Origin: Bordetella parapertussis
Lineage (GTDB): Bacteria; Pseudomonadota; Gammaproteobacteria; Burkholderiales; SG8-41
DNA: 64,000 nt
Assembly (NCBI GenBank): GCA_945885345.1
Contig: CAMCYP010000001.1
Span: 62,001-126,000, forward strand
Reading direction: 5' to 3'
A program made the translations under genes and the position numbers. The notes under the pieces were generated by a model. It had not been told where the DNA came from. It saw only the letters and a list, made by a program, of their open reading frames with translations, and did not search any database. The stretch's first letter is position 1. Each line of letters starts with the position of its first letter. This document shows, in pieces, positions 54,031-61,938 of this stretch.

Positions 54031-54936
54031 TCAGGCGGCCAGCGCGCGGTTTTCGGGAACGTTCATGAACGATTCCATCGCATGCCAGAACTTGTGGCGG
54101 TTGACACCCAGCGTTGCCGCATGGGCCAGGCCAGACACAAATACAAACTGCTTGTCCTTGCCCGGCAGCTTGCCAAAAAAATTCAGCAGGTCTGGCTCTG
54201 CGGCAATGCCATCGTACTCGCCACGAATGATGCACACCGGGCAGGTGATTTTTACCGGATCGATGACCGGCAGGTGCGCACACATGTCGAGATAAGTCCC
54301 GGTCGGCACCGAATCGCCCAGCGGCAGTTCGGCATCGGCCAGCGCGTCGGCGGCAATCATTTCTGAAGTGCCGGGCTTGTCGCGCGTAAACATGCTGTGA
54401 ATGAACGCGCGGTCCACCTTGCGCCGTGGACTGGCGCGGTATTCCTCGATTTTTTCGCGGCGCTTTGCCAGCGTCGGCGAACCCTCGCCAGTGTAGACCA
54501 GCGCCGATACCATCAGCCGTTTGACGCGGCCCGGATTCTGCTGCGCATACAAGGCCGCACGCAGCGCGCCCGACGAGCCGCCGTACATGTAAACCTCCTG
54601 CGCACCGGTTTCGCGTTCGACGATTTGCATCGCAGCGGCCAGGTCCTGCGCGCCGGACGCAATATTGGAATTGCTGTCGCTGCGGTCCGAGCGGCCGTAA
54701 CCTTCGTGGTCCACCGTCCATACGTCGTAACCCAGCCCGGCAAAGTGGTTCATCAGGGAATAATCATCGCGCCCCGGCACATCGAGGTCGAAACTTGAAC
54801 GTCCCGATGCCGACGAGCCGTGCACCAGGAACAGCACCGGCGCGCCCTTCACGGCATTCGCGGCACGCTTGCGATACACATAAAGTTGTACATTGCCCTT
54901 CTGCGCCCAATATTCCGCGGCGATAAACTGCTTCAT
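54031..54936 (-). CDS. Alpha/beta hydrolase (Ser nucleophile)
   Basis: A 301-residue hydrolase from ATG 54934-54936 (MKQFIAAEYWAQKGNVQLYVY) after GGAG; the open frame up to 55017 is not used. The oxyanion turn is VLFLVHGSSASGRS, the nucleophile elbow YGGSSGA (Ser near residue 117), Asp in IRGEYDG and His in SGLAHAATLG. Length and pattern suit an ester, lactone or C-C hydrolase. The stop is 31 bp before the lyase start. It is divergent from the CoA-transferase gene at 55082 (145-bp gap). Confidence 0.87.
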   Translation of the reverse strand: MKQFIAAEYWAQKGNVQLYVYRKRAANAVKGAPVLFLVHGSSASGRSSFDLDVPGRDDYSLMNHFAGLGYDVWTVDHEGYGRSDRSDSNSNIASGAQDLAAAMQIVERETGAQEVYMYGGSSGALRAALYAQQNPGRVKRLMVSALVYTGEGSPTLAKRREKIEEYRASPRRKVDRAFIHSMFTRDKPGTSEMIAADALADAELPLGDSVPTGTYLDMCAHLPVIDPVKITCPVCIIRGEYDGIAAEPDLLNFFGKLPGKDKQFVFVSGLAHAATLGVNRHKFWHAMESFMNVPENRALAA

Positions 54937-55081
54937 GCCCTGCTCCAGTGGATGAAATGAGCGGCGATTATCGCACTGCGGCACCACGCGGCACAGTGCA
55001 GTCCGAATACTGGTCATGGCGCAAAATCATGGGTTAAAAGTCAGGGTGTAAACTTTCGGCGTTCATTACCCGGAGCGCCCC

Positions 55082-55399
55082 ATGACCGCAACCCCTTCAA
55101 AAATCGTCAGCCTGGCCGCGCTCGCACAACGCATACCCGACGGTGCCGCACTGGGTCTGGGTGGCGTGTTCCTGCATCGCGGACCATTCGCACTGGTGCG
55201 CGAACTGGTGCGCCAAAAGCGGAAAAACCTCGAAATCATCAAGCCTTCCCCCGGCTACGACCTCGACCTGCTGTGCCGCGCCGGCGCCGTGGCCAAAGTG
55301 CGTGCCGGCATTGTCGCGATGGAAGGCAATTTCGGCATGGCGCGCTGGTACCGCAAGGCCATCGAGCATAAGGAAGCCCGGCTCGAAGAACACGCCTGA
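55082..55399 (+). CDS. CoA-transferase subunit A, N-terminal part, ends at an in-frame TGA
   Basis: A 105-residue piece with GxGGVFLHRGP and LLCRAGAVAKVRAGIVAMEGNFGMARWYRKAIEHKEARLEEHA, the start of a glutaconate/acyl CoA-transferase alpha subunit. It stops at TGA 55397-55399, but the next codon in the same frame is ATG 55400, and the protein sequence continues as if uninterrupted. A Cys is common at this site in relatives, so TGC to TGA is an easy change. Either a fresh nonsense mutation, or two polypeptides made by stop-start coupling (TGAATG). Together with 55400-55906 it forms the full subunit (about 274 codons). Confidence 0.75.
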   Translation: MTATPSKIVSLAALAQRIPDGAALGLGGVFLHRGPFALVRELVRQKRKNLEIIKPSPGYDLDLLCRAGAVAKVRAGIVAMEGNFGMARWYRKAIEHKEARLEEHA

Positions 55400-55906
55400 A
55401 TGACCCTCGTTGCGGGGCTGCGTGCAGCCTCCTACGGAATTCCCTTCCAGCCGGTGGCGGGTGTGCACGGCAGTGAACTGGCGCGCATCAACAACTGGCA
55501 GACCATGCGTGATCCGTACGGCTCCGGGCGGGATGTCTATGTGGTACCAGCGGTGCAACCCGACATCGCAGTGATCCACGCCGCCGAAGTCGATGACGAG
55601 GGCAATGCCCGCATCTACGGCTCGCCGTTCTGGGATCATCCGCTGACCCGCGCCGCGAAACGCGTGCTGGTCACCGCGGAAAAACGAGTGACTACCGACC
55701 GGCTGCGTGAACAACCGGAACTGACTCTGATCCCGGGCTTCATGGTCGAGGCCGTCGCCATCACGCCCGGCGGCGCCTGGCCCGGTTCCATGCATCCGTA
55801 TTACGACATTGATTATCCGGCAGTGGAGTACTACATGCAGGACGCCGACGGTGTGCTGGAAAAACATCTGGCGACAGCACCGGAAATCAGTGGCGGCACA
55901 GCATGA
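55400..55906 (+). CDS. CoA-transferase subunit A, C-terminal part
   Basis: A 168-residue continuation in the same frame after the TGA: MTLVAGLRAASYGIPFQPVAGVHGSELARIN, then ARIYGSPFWDHPLTRAAKRVLVTAEKRVTTDRL and FMVEAVAITPGGAWPGSMHPYYDIDY. This is the rest of the alpha subunit fold. Good codon use and no further stops suggest recent or still functional status. It overlaps the start of the DNA glycosylase gene by four bases (ATGA at 55903), a coupled arrangement. Beta subunit at 56439. Confidence 0.75.
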   Translation: MTLVAGLRAASYGIPFQPVAGVHGSELARINNWQTMRDPYGSGRDVYVVPAVQPDIAVIHAAEVDDEGNARIYGSPFWDHPLTRAAKRVLVTAEKRVTTDRLREQPELTLIPGFMVEAVAITPGGAWPGSMHPYYDIDYPAVEYYMQDADGVLEKHLATAPEISGGTA

Positions 55907-56412
55907 CGTTGATTCACAGTTTCCCGCCGGTCTCCGATGCATTGGCGCGCGTATTGATCCTCGGCAGCATGCCCGGTGAAGAGTCGCTGCGCGCCGATCA
56001 GTATTACGCACATCCGCGCAACGCATTCTGGAAACTGATGGGCGATCTTTTTGATGCCGGCCCGGAACTGCCGTATATCCAACGCAAGCGGCAACTGAAA
56101 AAATCCGGCATCGCCTTGTGGGATGTCCTGGCCTCCTGCCTGCGCAAGGGCAGCCTTGATTCAGCGATCGCTGCAGACTCGATCGAACCGAATGATTTCC
56201 AGACTTTCTTCGCTGATCACCGAAATATCCGGCAGGTGTTTTTCAACGGCGCCAAAGCAGAACACAGCTTCCAAAGACATGTAATACCCGGACTGCCTGC
56301 ACTGCCCTTGCAATTCACGCGTCTGCCATCAACCAGTCCGGCGCATGCAGCACGCAGCTATGCGCAAAAACTGGCGGCATGGCGCATTATCAAGAATCAA
56401 TTAAATAGTTAA
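55903..56412 (+). CDS. DNA glycosylase of the MUG/deoxyinosine-uracil family
   Basis: A 169-residue protein of the uracil-DNA-glycosylase superfamily (mismatch uracil/hypoxanthine type). Motif 1 is VLILGSMPGEESLRADQYYAHPRNAFWKLMG; motif 2 LPSTSPAHA in the C-terminal half. It would remove deaminated bases from DNA in the cytosol. Its position between CoA-transferase subunits A and B, overlapping A by 4 bp, is unexpected for a repair gene and suggests an accidental insertion or hitchhiking expression. The catalytic Asn/Asp is not plainly identified here. Confidence 0.85.
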   Translation: MTLIHSFPPVSDALARVLILGSMPGEESLRADQYYAHPRNAFWKLMGDLFDAGPELPYIQRKRQLKKSGIALWDVLASCLRKGSLDSAIAADSIEPNDFQTFFADHRNIRQVFFNGAKAEHSFQRHVIPGLPALPLQFTRLPSTSPAHAARSYAQKLAAWRIIKNQLNS

Positions 56413-56430
56413 TAAAAACAACAGGTTACA
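56408..56430 (+). repeat. AT-rich motif GTTAATAAAAACAA...TTACA, intergenic copy
   Basis: A second copy of the motif in the hydantoinase gene (34430-34452), 20 of 23 positions by eye. It starts within the last codons of the glycosylase and ends just before the CoA-transferase B start, so it could carry a promoter/ribosome-site role; the DNA reads AATAGTTAATAAAAACAACAGG. The remaining AT-rich segment at 52611-52645 shares AATAAAAACAA. Confidence 0.5.
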
Positions 56431-56438
56431 TATAATCC

Positions 56439-57167
56439 ATGAACTGGACACCATTCTCCTTCATCGTCATCAACCTCGCCCGCCAGATCCGCGCCGGTGA
56501 AATCACCTTCAGCGGCGTCAACTCGACACTGCCGATGCTGGCCTGTCTGCTCGCGAAACGCGCCTACGACTTTCCGTTCACCTACATCAACGTCGCCGGC
56601 GGCGTCGAGCCGCAACCGGTCAGCGTGCCGCAGTCGAGCAGTGATCCGGCCATCGTTCATGGTTCACCGGCGATTTTTGCCAACCAGGATTTCTACGATC
56701 TGTGCGCACGCGGCGGACTCGACCTGGTCTACCTCGGCTGTGCGCAAATCGATGCCGAAGGCCGCACCAACGTGTCGGCCATCGGCTCCTGGGAAAATCC
56801 CAAGGTGCGGCTGCCCGGCGGCGGCGGCGCGGCCGTGATGCTGCCGACGGCAAAACGCGTCGTCACCTGGCGCACGGATCACACAACACGCGCTCTTGTC
56901 GACAAACTCGATTTCATCACCGCCTCCGGCAACATGACCGCACTGATCACGCCGCTGGCGGTGTTTACCCGTGAACCCCGCGCAGGCTCCCGCTTCATCC
57001 TCGCGTCATACCATCCCGACACCACCATCGCCCACATTGCGGCTCATACCGGATTCCGGTTTGATGCCGCACAAGCGCAGCCGGCGATGCCGATGACCGC
57101 ACGTGAACACGATGTGCTGATCGAGCTCGATGCCGGAGAGCAATTCTCCGCTGCGATAAATCACTGA
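56439..57167 (+). CDS. CoA-transferase subunit B
   Basis: A 242-residue beta-subunit: VNSTLPMLACLLAKRAYDFPFTYINVAGGVEPQP, DLVYLGCAQIDAEGRTNVSAIGSWENPKVRLPGGGGAAVMLPTAKR, and DFITASGNMTALITPLAVFTREP. It pairs with subunit A (55082-55906) to move CoA between acids. The GGGGAA-type glycine loop is intact. The catalytic Glu sits normally on one of the subunits and was not assigned here. If subunit A is dead, B would be orphaned. Confidence 0.88.
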   Translation: MNWTPFSFIVINLARQIRAGEITFSGVNSTLPMLACLLAKRAYDFPFTYINVAGGVEPQPVSVPQSSSDPAIVHGSPAIFANQDFYDLCARGGLDLVYLGCAQIDAEGRTNVSAIGSWENPKVRLPGGGGAAVMLPTAKRVVTWRTDHTTRALVDKLDFITASGNMTALITPLAVFTREPRAGSRFILASYHPDTTIAHIAAHTGFRFDAAQAQPAMPMTAREHDVLIELDAGEQFSAAINH

Positions 57168-57232
57168 GAGTGCCGTGCTAGCATAAGGCCCGTATTTTTA
57201 CGCAGCACCGCCTCACAAAGTCCCCAGCCCAC

Positions 57233-58390
57233 ATGCTCCCGTTACAAGGCATACGCGTCGTCGAGTTCTGCCAGGTTCTGGCAGGCCCCTTTGCGGGTTG
57301 CCTGCTCGCCGACATGGGTGCCGACGTGATCAAGGTCGAATCACCCGAAGGCGACCTGATGCGGCAGTGGCCACCAATACTCGACGGCTACAGCCAGTAT
57401 TTTGCATCGGTCAATCGCAACAAGCGTTCAGTGGTGCTGGACCTGAAAACGGATACCGATCGTGCCGCGGCACGCAAGCTGGCATTGAGCGCCGATATCC
57501 TGCTCGAAAATTTCCGTCCCGGCGTAATGGCTAAATTCGGTCTCGATTACGCAACACTGGCCAAGGACCATCCCGCCCTCGTTTACTGCTCGGTATCGGC
57601 TTTCGGTCAGACGGGACCGCGCGCCGGCGAAGGCGGTTTCGACATGACCGTGCAGGCAATGAGCGGCGTGATGAGCGTCACCGGCGACCGCGATGGCCGT
57701 CCCGCAAAATGCGGCATTCCGATCGCTGATTTTTCCGCCGGTCTCTATGCCGCATTCAGTGCCGCCGCGGCACTGCACAAGGCACGCAGCACCGGCCACG
57801 GCGACCATGTTGATGTGTCAATGCTCGGAGCCATGCTCGGCATCGCCAACCTGCAAACCAGCGAACTGTTTGGTACCGGACGCGACCCGGTGCGCCTGGG
57901 TTCGGCGCATCCGATGAACGCACCCTACGCTGCGTTCTGCTGCCGCGATGGCTATTTCGCACTGGCGGCCGGCACCAACAAACTGTGGGAAGCCGCCTGT
58001 GAAGTCATCAGCCGCAGTGACCTGCCCAAAGATCCGCGCTTTGCAACACCGACCCTGCGCGCGCAGAATCAGGATGCGCTGCGCGAAGTATTGGAAAGCG
58101 AATTCGTCAAATACGACGCCAACGATCTGCTCGCGCGCATGAACGCGCGCGGCGTGCCCTGCGCACCACTGTACAATTATTCGCAAGTGCTGGCCGACCC
58201 GCAGGTCAAACATATGGAATGGGTGCAGGACATGGCGTTGCCCAATGGCGTCGCCAGCAAAACCGTCATTTCACCGCAGCGGGTTTCCGGTCAACGTCTG
58301 GATGTGCGCAATGGGCCGCCGGCACTGGGCGCGCACACTGCGGAAATTCTCGCCGAACTGAAGGATATGGGAGCAGGAAATACAAAATGA
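57233..58390 (+). CDS. CaiB/BaiF (family III) CoA-transferase
   Basis: A 385-residue family III CoA-transferase: LPLQGIRVVEFCQVLAGPFAGCLLADMGADVIKVESPEGDLMR at the N-terminus, LKTDTDRAAARKLALSADILLENFRPGVM, FGQTGPRAGEGGFDMTVQAMSGVMSVTG with the catalytic Asp (GGFDMT, about residue 138), and GTGRDPVRLGSAHPMNAPYAAFCCRDGYFALAAG. It moves CoA between acyl carriers; the substrate is an organic acid. The stop overlaps the start of the thiol dioxygenase by 4 bp, so they function together. Confidence 0.93.
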   Translation: MLPLQGIRVVEFCQVLAGPFAGCLLADMGADVIKVESPEGDLMRQWPPILDGYSQYFASVNRNKRSVVLDLKTDTDRAAARKLALSADILLENFRPGVMAKFGLDYATLAKDHPALVYCSVSAFGQTGPRAGEGGFDMTVQAMSGVMSVTGDRDGRPAKCGIPIADFSAGLYAAFSAAAALHKARSTGHGDHVDVSMLGAMLGIANLQTSELFGTGRDPVRLGSAHPMNAPYAAFCCRDGYFALAAGTNKLWEAACEVISRSDLPKDPRFATPTLRAQNQDALREVLESEFVKYDANDLLARMNARGVPCAPLYNYSQVLADPQVKHMEWVQDMALPNGVASKTVISPQRVSGQRLDVRNGPPALGAHTAEILAELKDMGAGNTK

Positions 58391-59007
58391 AAAACACCGC
58401 ACGTTTCCGCCATTTTGTCGCCGAATTCACGCGTCTCGCCGAGAAAAACGGCAACGACGAAAAAACCATGCTCGACGCCGGCAGCAAACTGCTCGGCGAT
58501 CTGATCAAGCACGACGACTGGCTGCCCGAAGAATGCGCACAGCCGCATCCGCAGTTCTACCAGCAGTACCTGCTCTACTGCGATCCGCTGGAGCGCTTCT
58601 CGGTGGTCAGTTTCGTCTGGGGACCGGGCCAGAAAACTCCGGTACACGACCACATGGTCTGGGGCATGGTCGGCATGATGCGTGGCGCCGAGTCCTGCCG
58701 CCGTTTTGAACGCGCCACTGCCGGCAAGCCGATGGCCGCCAGTGAAACGGCGCGGTTGCTGCCGGGCGAAGTCGACAGGGTGTCACCCACCGTCGGTGAC
58801 ATACACGAAGTGGCTAATGCCTTTGATGACCGGGTGTCGATCAGCATTCATGTTTACGGTGCCAACATCGGCGCAGTCAAACGCCATGTCTTCGATGCCG
58901 CTACCAGCATCGACAAACCGTTTGTGTCCGGCTACTCCAGCACGCAAATGCCGAATTTCTGGGATCGTTCCGCCGAAGTCCGCGCCACCATCACTCCTGC
59001 CGCCTGA
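58387..59007 (+). CDS. Cysteine-dioxygenase-family thiol dioxygenase (3-mercaptopropionate-type)
   Basis: A 206-residue cupin starting at ATG 58387, overlapping the CoA-transferase stop. Iron ligands His87 and His89 in TPVHDHMVWG and His140 in GDIHEVANAFDDRVSISIHVYGANIGAV; the Tyr157 partner is present. The sequence around it follows bacterial thiol dioxygenases (FVWGPGQKTPVHDH). These enzymes add oxygen to the thiol of cysteine or 3-mercaptopropionate to give the sulfinate. With a CaiB-type CoA-transferase it resembles the 3-mercaptopropionate/3-sulfinopropionate route (Mdo plus Act in Advenella), where the sulfinate is next activated to its CoA ester. Substrate choice is inferred. Confidence 0.88.
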   Translation: MKNTARFRHFVAEFTRLAEKNGNDEKTMLDAGSKLLGDLIKHDDWLPEECAQPHPQFYQQYLLYCDPLERFSVVSFVWGPGQKTPVHDHMVWGMVGMMRGAESCRRFERATAGKPMAASETARLLPGEVDRVSPTVGDIHEVANAFDDRVSISIHVYGANIGAVKRHVFDAATSIDKPFVSGYSSTQMPNFWDRSAEVRATITPAA

Positions 59008-59012
59008 GATCC

Positions 59013-59738
59013 ATGAGCGACGAACTGCTGCGCAAGCACGAAAACCATGTCACGCGGCTGACGCTGAACCGGCCGCAAAAAGCCAATGCCTTGTCAGCAG
59101 CACTGGTCGAAGCGCTGATCGATGCCGTCGAATACGCCGCCACCGACGGCACGCGGCTGCTGATCATCGACGGTGCCGGTTCGCATTTCTGCGCCGGCTT
59201 CGATTTCACCGACGCGCAGACACAGAGCGAAGGCGACCTCGCGCTGCGCTTCATTCGCATCGAAACCCTGCTGCAGGCGCTGTATCACGCGCCCTGCGAG
59301 ACACTGGCACTGGCCCACGGCCGCGTCTTTGGCGCCGGCGCCGACATTGTAGCCAGTTGCGGCCTGCGCATCGCTGCTGCCGACACTACCTTCCGCATGC
59401 CCGGCCTGCGCTTCGGCGTGGTGCTCGGCACCCGCCGGCTGATGCATCGTGTCGGCGCCGACAAAGCGCGTGAAATTCTGTCGACCTCGCGTACTTTCAA
59501 TGCAGCAGAAGCACTGGCCGCAGGATTTCTGACCGGCATCGCCGCTGCGGAAGAATGGCCAGTTCTGGTCACTGCCACACAAAGCGCCACCGAAGCCCTG
59601 GCCCCTGCCGCAGCCGCGGCACTGCATCGCCGCACCGTGATCGACAGTCGTTCCGATGACATGGCCGAACTGGCACGCTCGGTGAGCACGCCGGGGCTGC
59701 AGGAACGCATCCGCAGATACCGCGAAACCAGCAAATAA
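59013..59738 (+). CDS. Enoyl-CoA hydratase/isomerase (crotonase) family protein
   Basis: A 241-residue crotonase starting 5 bp after the dioxygenase stop. LTLNRPQKANALSAALVEALIDAVEYAA, LLIIDGAGSHFCAGFDFTDAQ (oxyanion hole), LALAHGRVFGAGADIVASCGLRIAAADTTFRMPGLRFGVVLGTRRLMHRVG. The usual catalytic Glu near FGAGADI is Ala/Asp-like, so it may be a hydrolase or decarboxylase variant. It acts on an acyl-CoA, in line with the upstream CoA-transferase. Confidence 0.9.
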   Translation: MSDELLRKHENHVTRLTLNRPQKANALSAALVEALIDAVEYAATDGTRLLIIDGAGSHFCAGFDFTDAQTQSEGDLALRFIRIETLLQALYHAPCETLALAHGRVFGAGADIVASCGLRIAAADTTFRMPGLRFGVVLGTRRLMHRVGADKAREILSTSRTFNAAEALAAGFLTGIAAAEEWPVLVTATQSATEALAPAAAAALHRRTVIDSRSDDMAELARSVSTPGLQERIRRYRETSK

Positions 59739-59763
59739 CCAGTCCATAAAATCGAGGAACACC

Positions 59764-60759
59764 ATGAGCAATACCCTGCCCGCCACCATGCGTGCCACAG
59801 AAATCTCCACCCCCGGCGGTCCCGAAGTACTGAAACCGGTAGAGCGTCCGTTGCCGGTACCGAAAGCCCACGAAGTACTGGTCAAGGTAGTGGCCGCCGG
59901 CATCAACGGTCCCGACATCATGCAGCGCAAAGGTCTCTACCCGGCGCCCAAGGGCGCTTCCGACCTGCCGGGCCTCGAGGTCTCCGGCGAAATCGTCGCC
60001 AAAGGCACGAACGTGCAGCGCTGGTCCATCGGCGACAAGGTCGTTGCGCTGACCAACGGCGGCGGTTACGCCGAGTATGTCGCGGTCGATGCCGAACACT
60101 GCCTGACGGTGCCCGAAGGCATCAGCATGGTTGACGCCGCCGGCCTGCCCGAAACCTTTTTCACCGTTTGGAGCAACGTGTTCATCGGTGCCGGCCTCAA
60201 GGCCGGAGAAACCTTCCTGGTACACGGCGGCGCCGGCGGCATAGGCACCACCTGCATCCAGCTCGGCAAGGCCTTCGGCGCCAAAGTCATCGCCACCGAC
60301 AGCCCGGAAGCCCGCTGCAAAGTGTGCAAGGATTTGGGTGCCGACCGGGTGATCGATTACCGCGCGGAAGATTTTGTTGAAGTGGTTCGGGCAGAAGGCG
60401 GCGCCAATGTCATTCTCGACATTGTCGGCGGCCCGAACATCGAAAAAAACCTCAAGGCTGCGAGCCACGACGCACGCATCATCCAGCTCGCGTTCGGTGC
60501 CGGATCAAAAGTGGAAATAAACCTGATGCCGGTGATGCTGAAACGCCTGACTTACACCGGCTCCACGCTGCGCACCCGCCCCGACGCCTTTAAGGCACGC
60601 GTCGCGCGTGAACTGGAAGCCCAGGTATGGCCGCATATTGCCAGCGGCAAAATCAAGGTGGTCACGCACAGCACGCTGCCACTGCGCGACGCGGCCAAGG
60701 CGCATGCGCTGATGGAAGCCAGCCAGCATACGGGGAAAATATTGCTGAAGGTGGCCTGA
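59764..60759 (+). CDS. NAD(P)H-dependent quinone oxidoreductase-like protein (PIG3/Qor type MDR)
   Basis: A 331-residue zinc-free medium-chain reductase. MRATEISTPGGPEVLKPVERPLPVPKAHEVLVKV at the N-terminus, GINGPDIMQRKGLYPAP, LPGLEVSGEIVAKG, and the Rossmann FLVHGGAGGIGTTCIQLGKAFGAKVIAT (NADPH site). Could reduce quinones or enoyl-CoA-like conjugates. It follows the crotonase by 25 bp and closes the operon. No Zn-binding Cys set is visible. Confidence 0.9.
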   Translation: MSNTLPATMRATEISTPGGPEVLKPVERPLPVPKAHEVLVKVVAAGINGPDIMQRKGLYPAPKGASDLPGLEVSGEIVAKGTNVQRWSIGDKVVALTNGGGYAEYVAVDAEHCLTVPEGISMVDAAGLPETFFTVWSNVFIGAGLKAGETFLVHGGAGGIGTTCIQLGKAFGAKVIATDSPEARCKVCKDLGADRVIDYRAEDFVEVVRAEGGANVILDIVGGPNIEKNLKAASHDARIIQLAFGAGSKVEINLMPVMLKRLTYTGSTLRTRPDAFKARVARELEAQVWPHIASGKIKVVTHSTLPLRDAAKAHALMEASQHTGKILLKVA

Positions 60760-60811
60760 ACAAGGCCTGAGGCCGACACCGCGCCTGCCGGCGGTGCCGC
60801 TGACTACCGGC

Positions 60812-61795
60812 CTAAGCCGCTTCGGGGAAACTGCTGTCCGGCAACTTGCGGCGCAACAGGGAGATGTCTTGCGCTTCAGCAATCGTACGCGCGTAACTGA
60901 TATTCCGGCGCGCCACCTCGTAATAAAGGTTTTCACCCTTGAAGTGGCTGTCGGCGTAACGGTAGACGCCGCCGAGATCCTGCTCCAGCCGCTTGTGCGC
61001 GCCGGCGAAAAATCCGGGGGTCTTGAAAATAAGATCCGCCGGTGAAGCGAAAATCACTTTCTCCTGGCCTTGATCATCGACCTGGCGGGCAATGCCGCCG
61101 AGCACGAATTCCGGATACAGACGATCATGGCATTTCTCCAGGTAACAACGGTCTGCCATTTGCGCCAGGATATCGGCACTGCCGAGCAGGTTACCGACCA
61201 TGCGGTACTGCGGTTCGATCTGGATGTTGCCCACCGGCACTTCGTAGCCGGTGAAATGCACGATGCGCGCGGCAGGATCCGCCAGTTCTTCCAGCCCGAC
61301 CTCGGGCAGATACCAGGACATGAATTCGGCACCACGACCGACATGAGTGCGCGTGTACTCCGCTCCGTGTTTCTTGGTGTTGTCGTCGAGCCGGCGCAGA
61401 TAACCGATGTCATGGAACAGCGCGCTGACGGTACCCAGCCGGAACAGGCGTTCATCCATGACCCGCGTGCTGGTCGCCTGCACACAGCCATCCATCAGCC
61501 GCGACATGGCCAGCGTCACTTCAAGGATATGCTGGATGTCGTGATAGTCGGTTTCACAGGGATGGTAGCCGGGAAATTCACCGCGGTAGAGGCGGCCGAT
61601 ATCGGCAAACACCCGCAGCAGGCTGGATGGAAATTCACGCCGGTAAAGCCGCTCGTAAATTTGTGCGACTTCGAAGGAGACGGACACCGGATCCATGGTG
61701 TCCACCTGGTTCGTTACATCAAGCGTCGAACGGCGGCTGTCCAGAAAGTCGGGAGAATCTGGAGAATCAGGGAGGTGCGGATCCATATGCATCAT
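60812..61795 (-). CDS. HD-domain metal-dependent phosphohydrolase
   Basis: A protein of about 327 residues from ATG 61793-61795 (MMHMDPHLPD); the open frame up to 61918 lies in unlikely sequence. The HD-type motif is visible: YHDIQHILEVTLAMS (His, near residue 80) and SALFHDIGYLRRLDD (His-Asp), with HGAEYTRTHVGRGAEFM and HFTGYEVPVG further on. Such proteins hydrolyse nucleotides or signalling phosphates. A short Ser/Pro/Asp repeat (DSPDSPDFLDS) opens the chain. It is convergent with the operon at 55-60 kb and divergent from the coiled-coil gene at 61939. Confidence 0.8.
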   Translation of the reverse strand: MMHMDPHLPDSPDSPDFLDSRRSTLDVTNQVDTMDPVSVSFEVAQIYERLYRREFPSSLLRVFADIGRLYRGEFPGYHPCETDYHDIQHILEVTLAMSRLMDGCVQATSTRVMDERLFRLGTVSALFHDIGYLRRLDDNTKKHGAEYTRTHVGRGAEFMSWYLPEVGLEELADPAARIVHFTGYEVPVGNIQIEPQYRMVGNLLGSADILAQMADRCYLEKCHDRLYPEFVLGGIARQVDDQGQEKVIFASPADLIFKTPGFFAGAHKRLEQDLGGVYRYADSHFKGENLYYEVARRNISYARTIAEAQDISLLRRKLPDSSFPEAA

Positions 61796-61938
61796 TTTGT
61801 TGTATCCAGTTATAGTAACTATAATGACCCCGCACATGCAATGCTGTCGGCAACACCTCGGAGTCCGGCGGGAAGCACAGCGCCGGCCCACAGGCCGGGC
61901 CGCCGCAAAACTGTCCAATAAATCACGGTGTTAATGCC

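Noticed and set aside
55397-55399. TGA as selenocysteine codon in CoA-transferase A
   Set aside because: No recognised selenoprotein in this family and no evident hairpin was found; a nonsense mutation or stop-start coupling is simpler.
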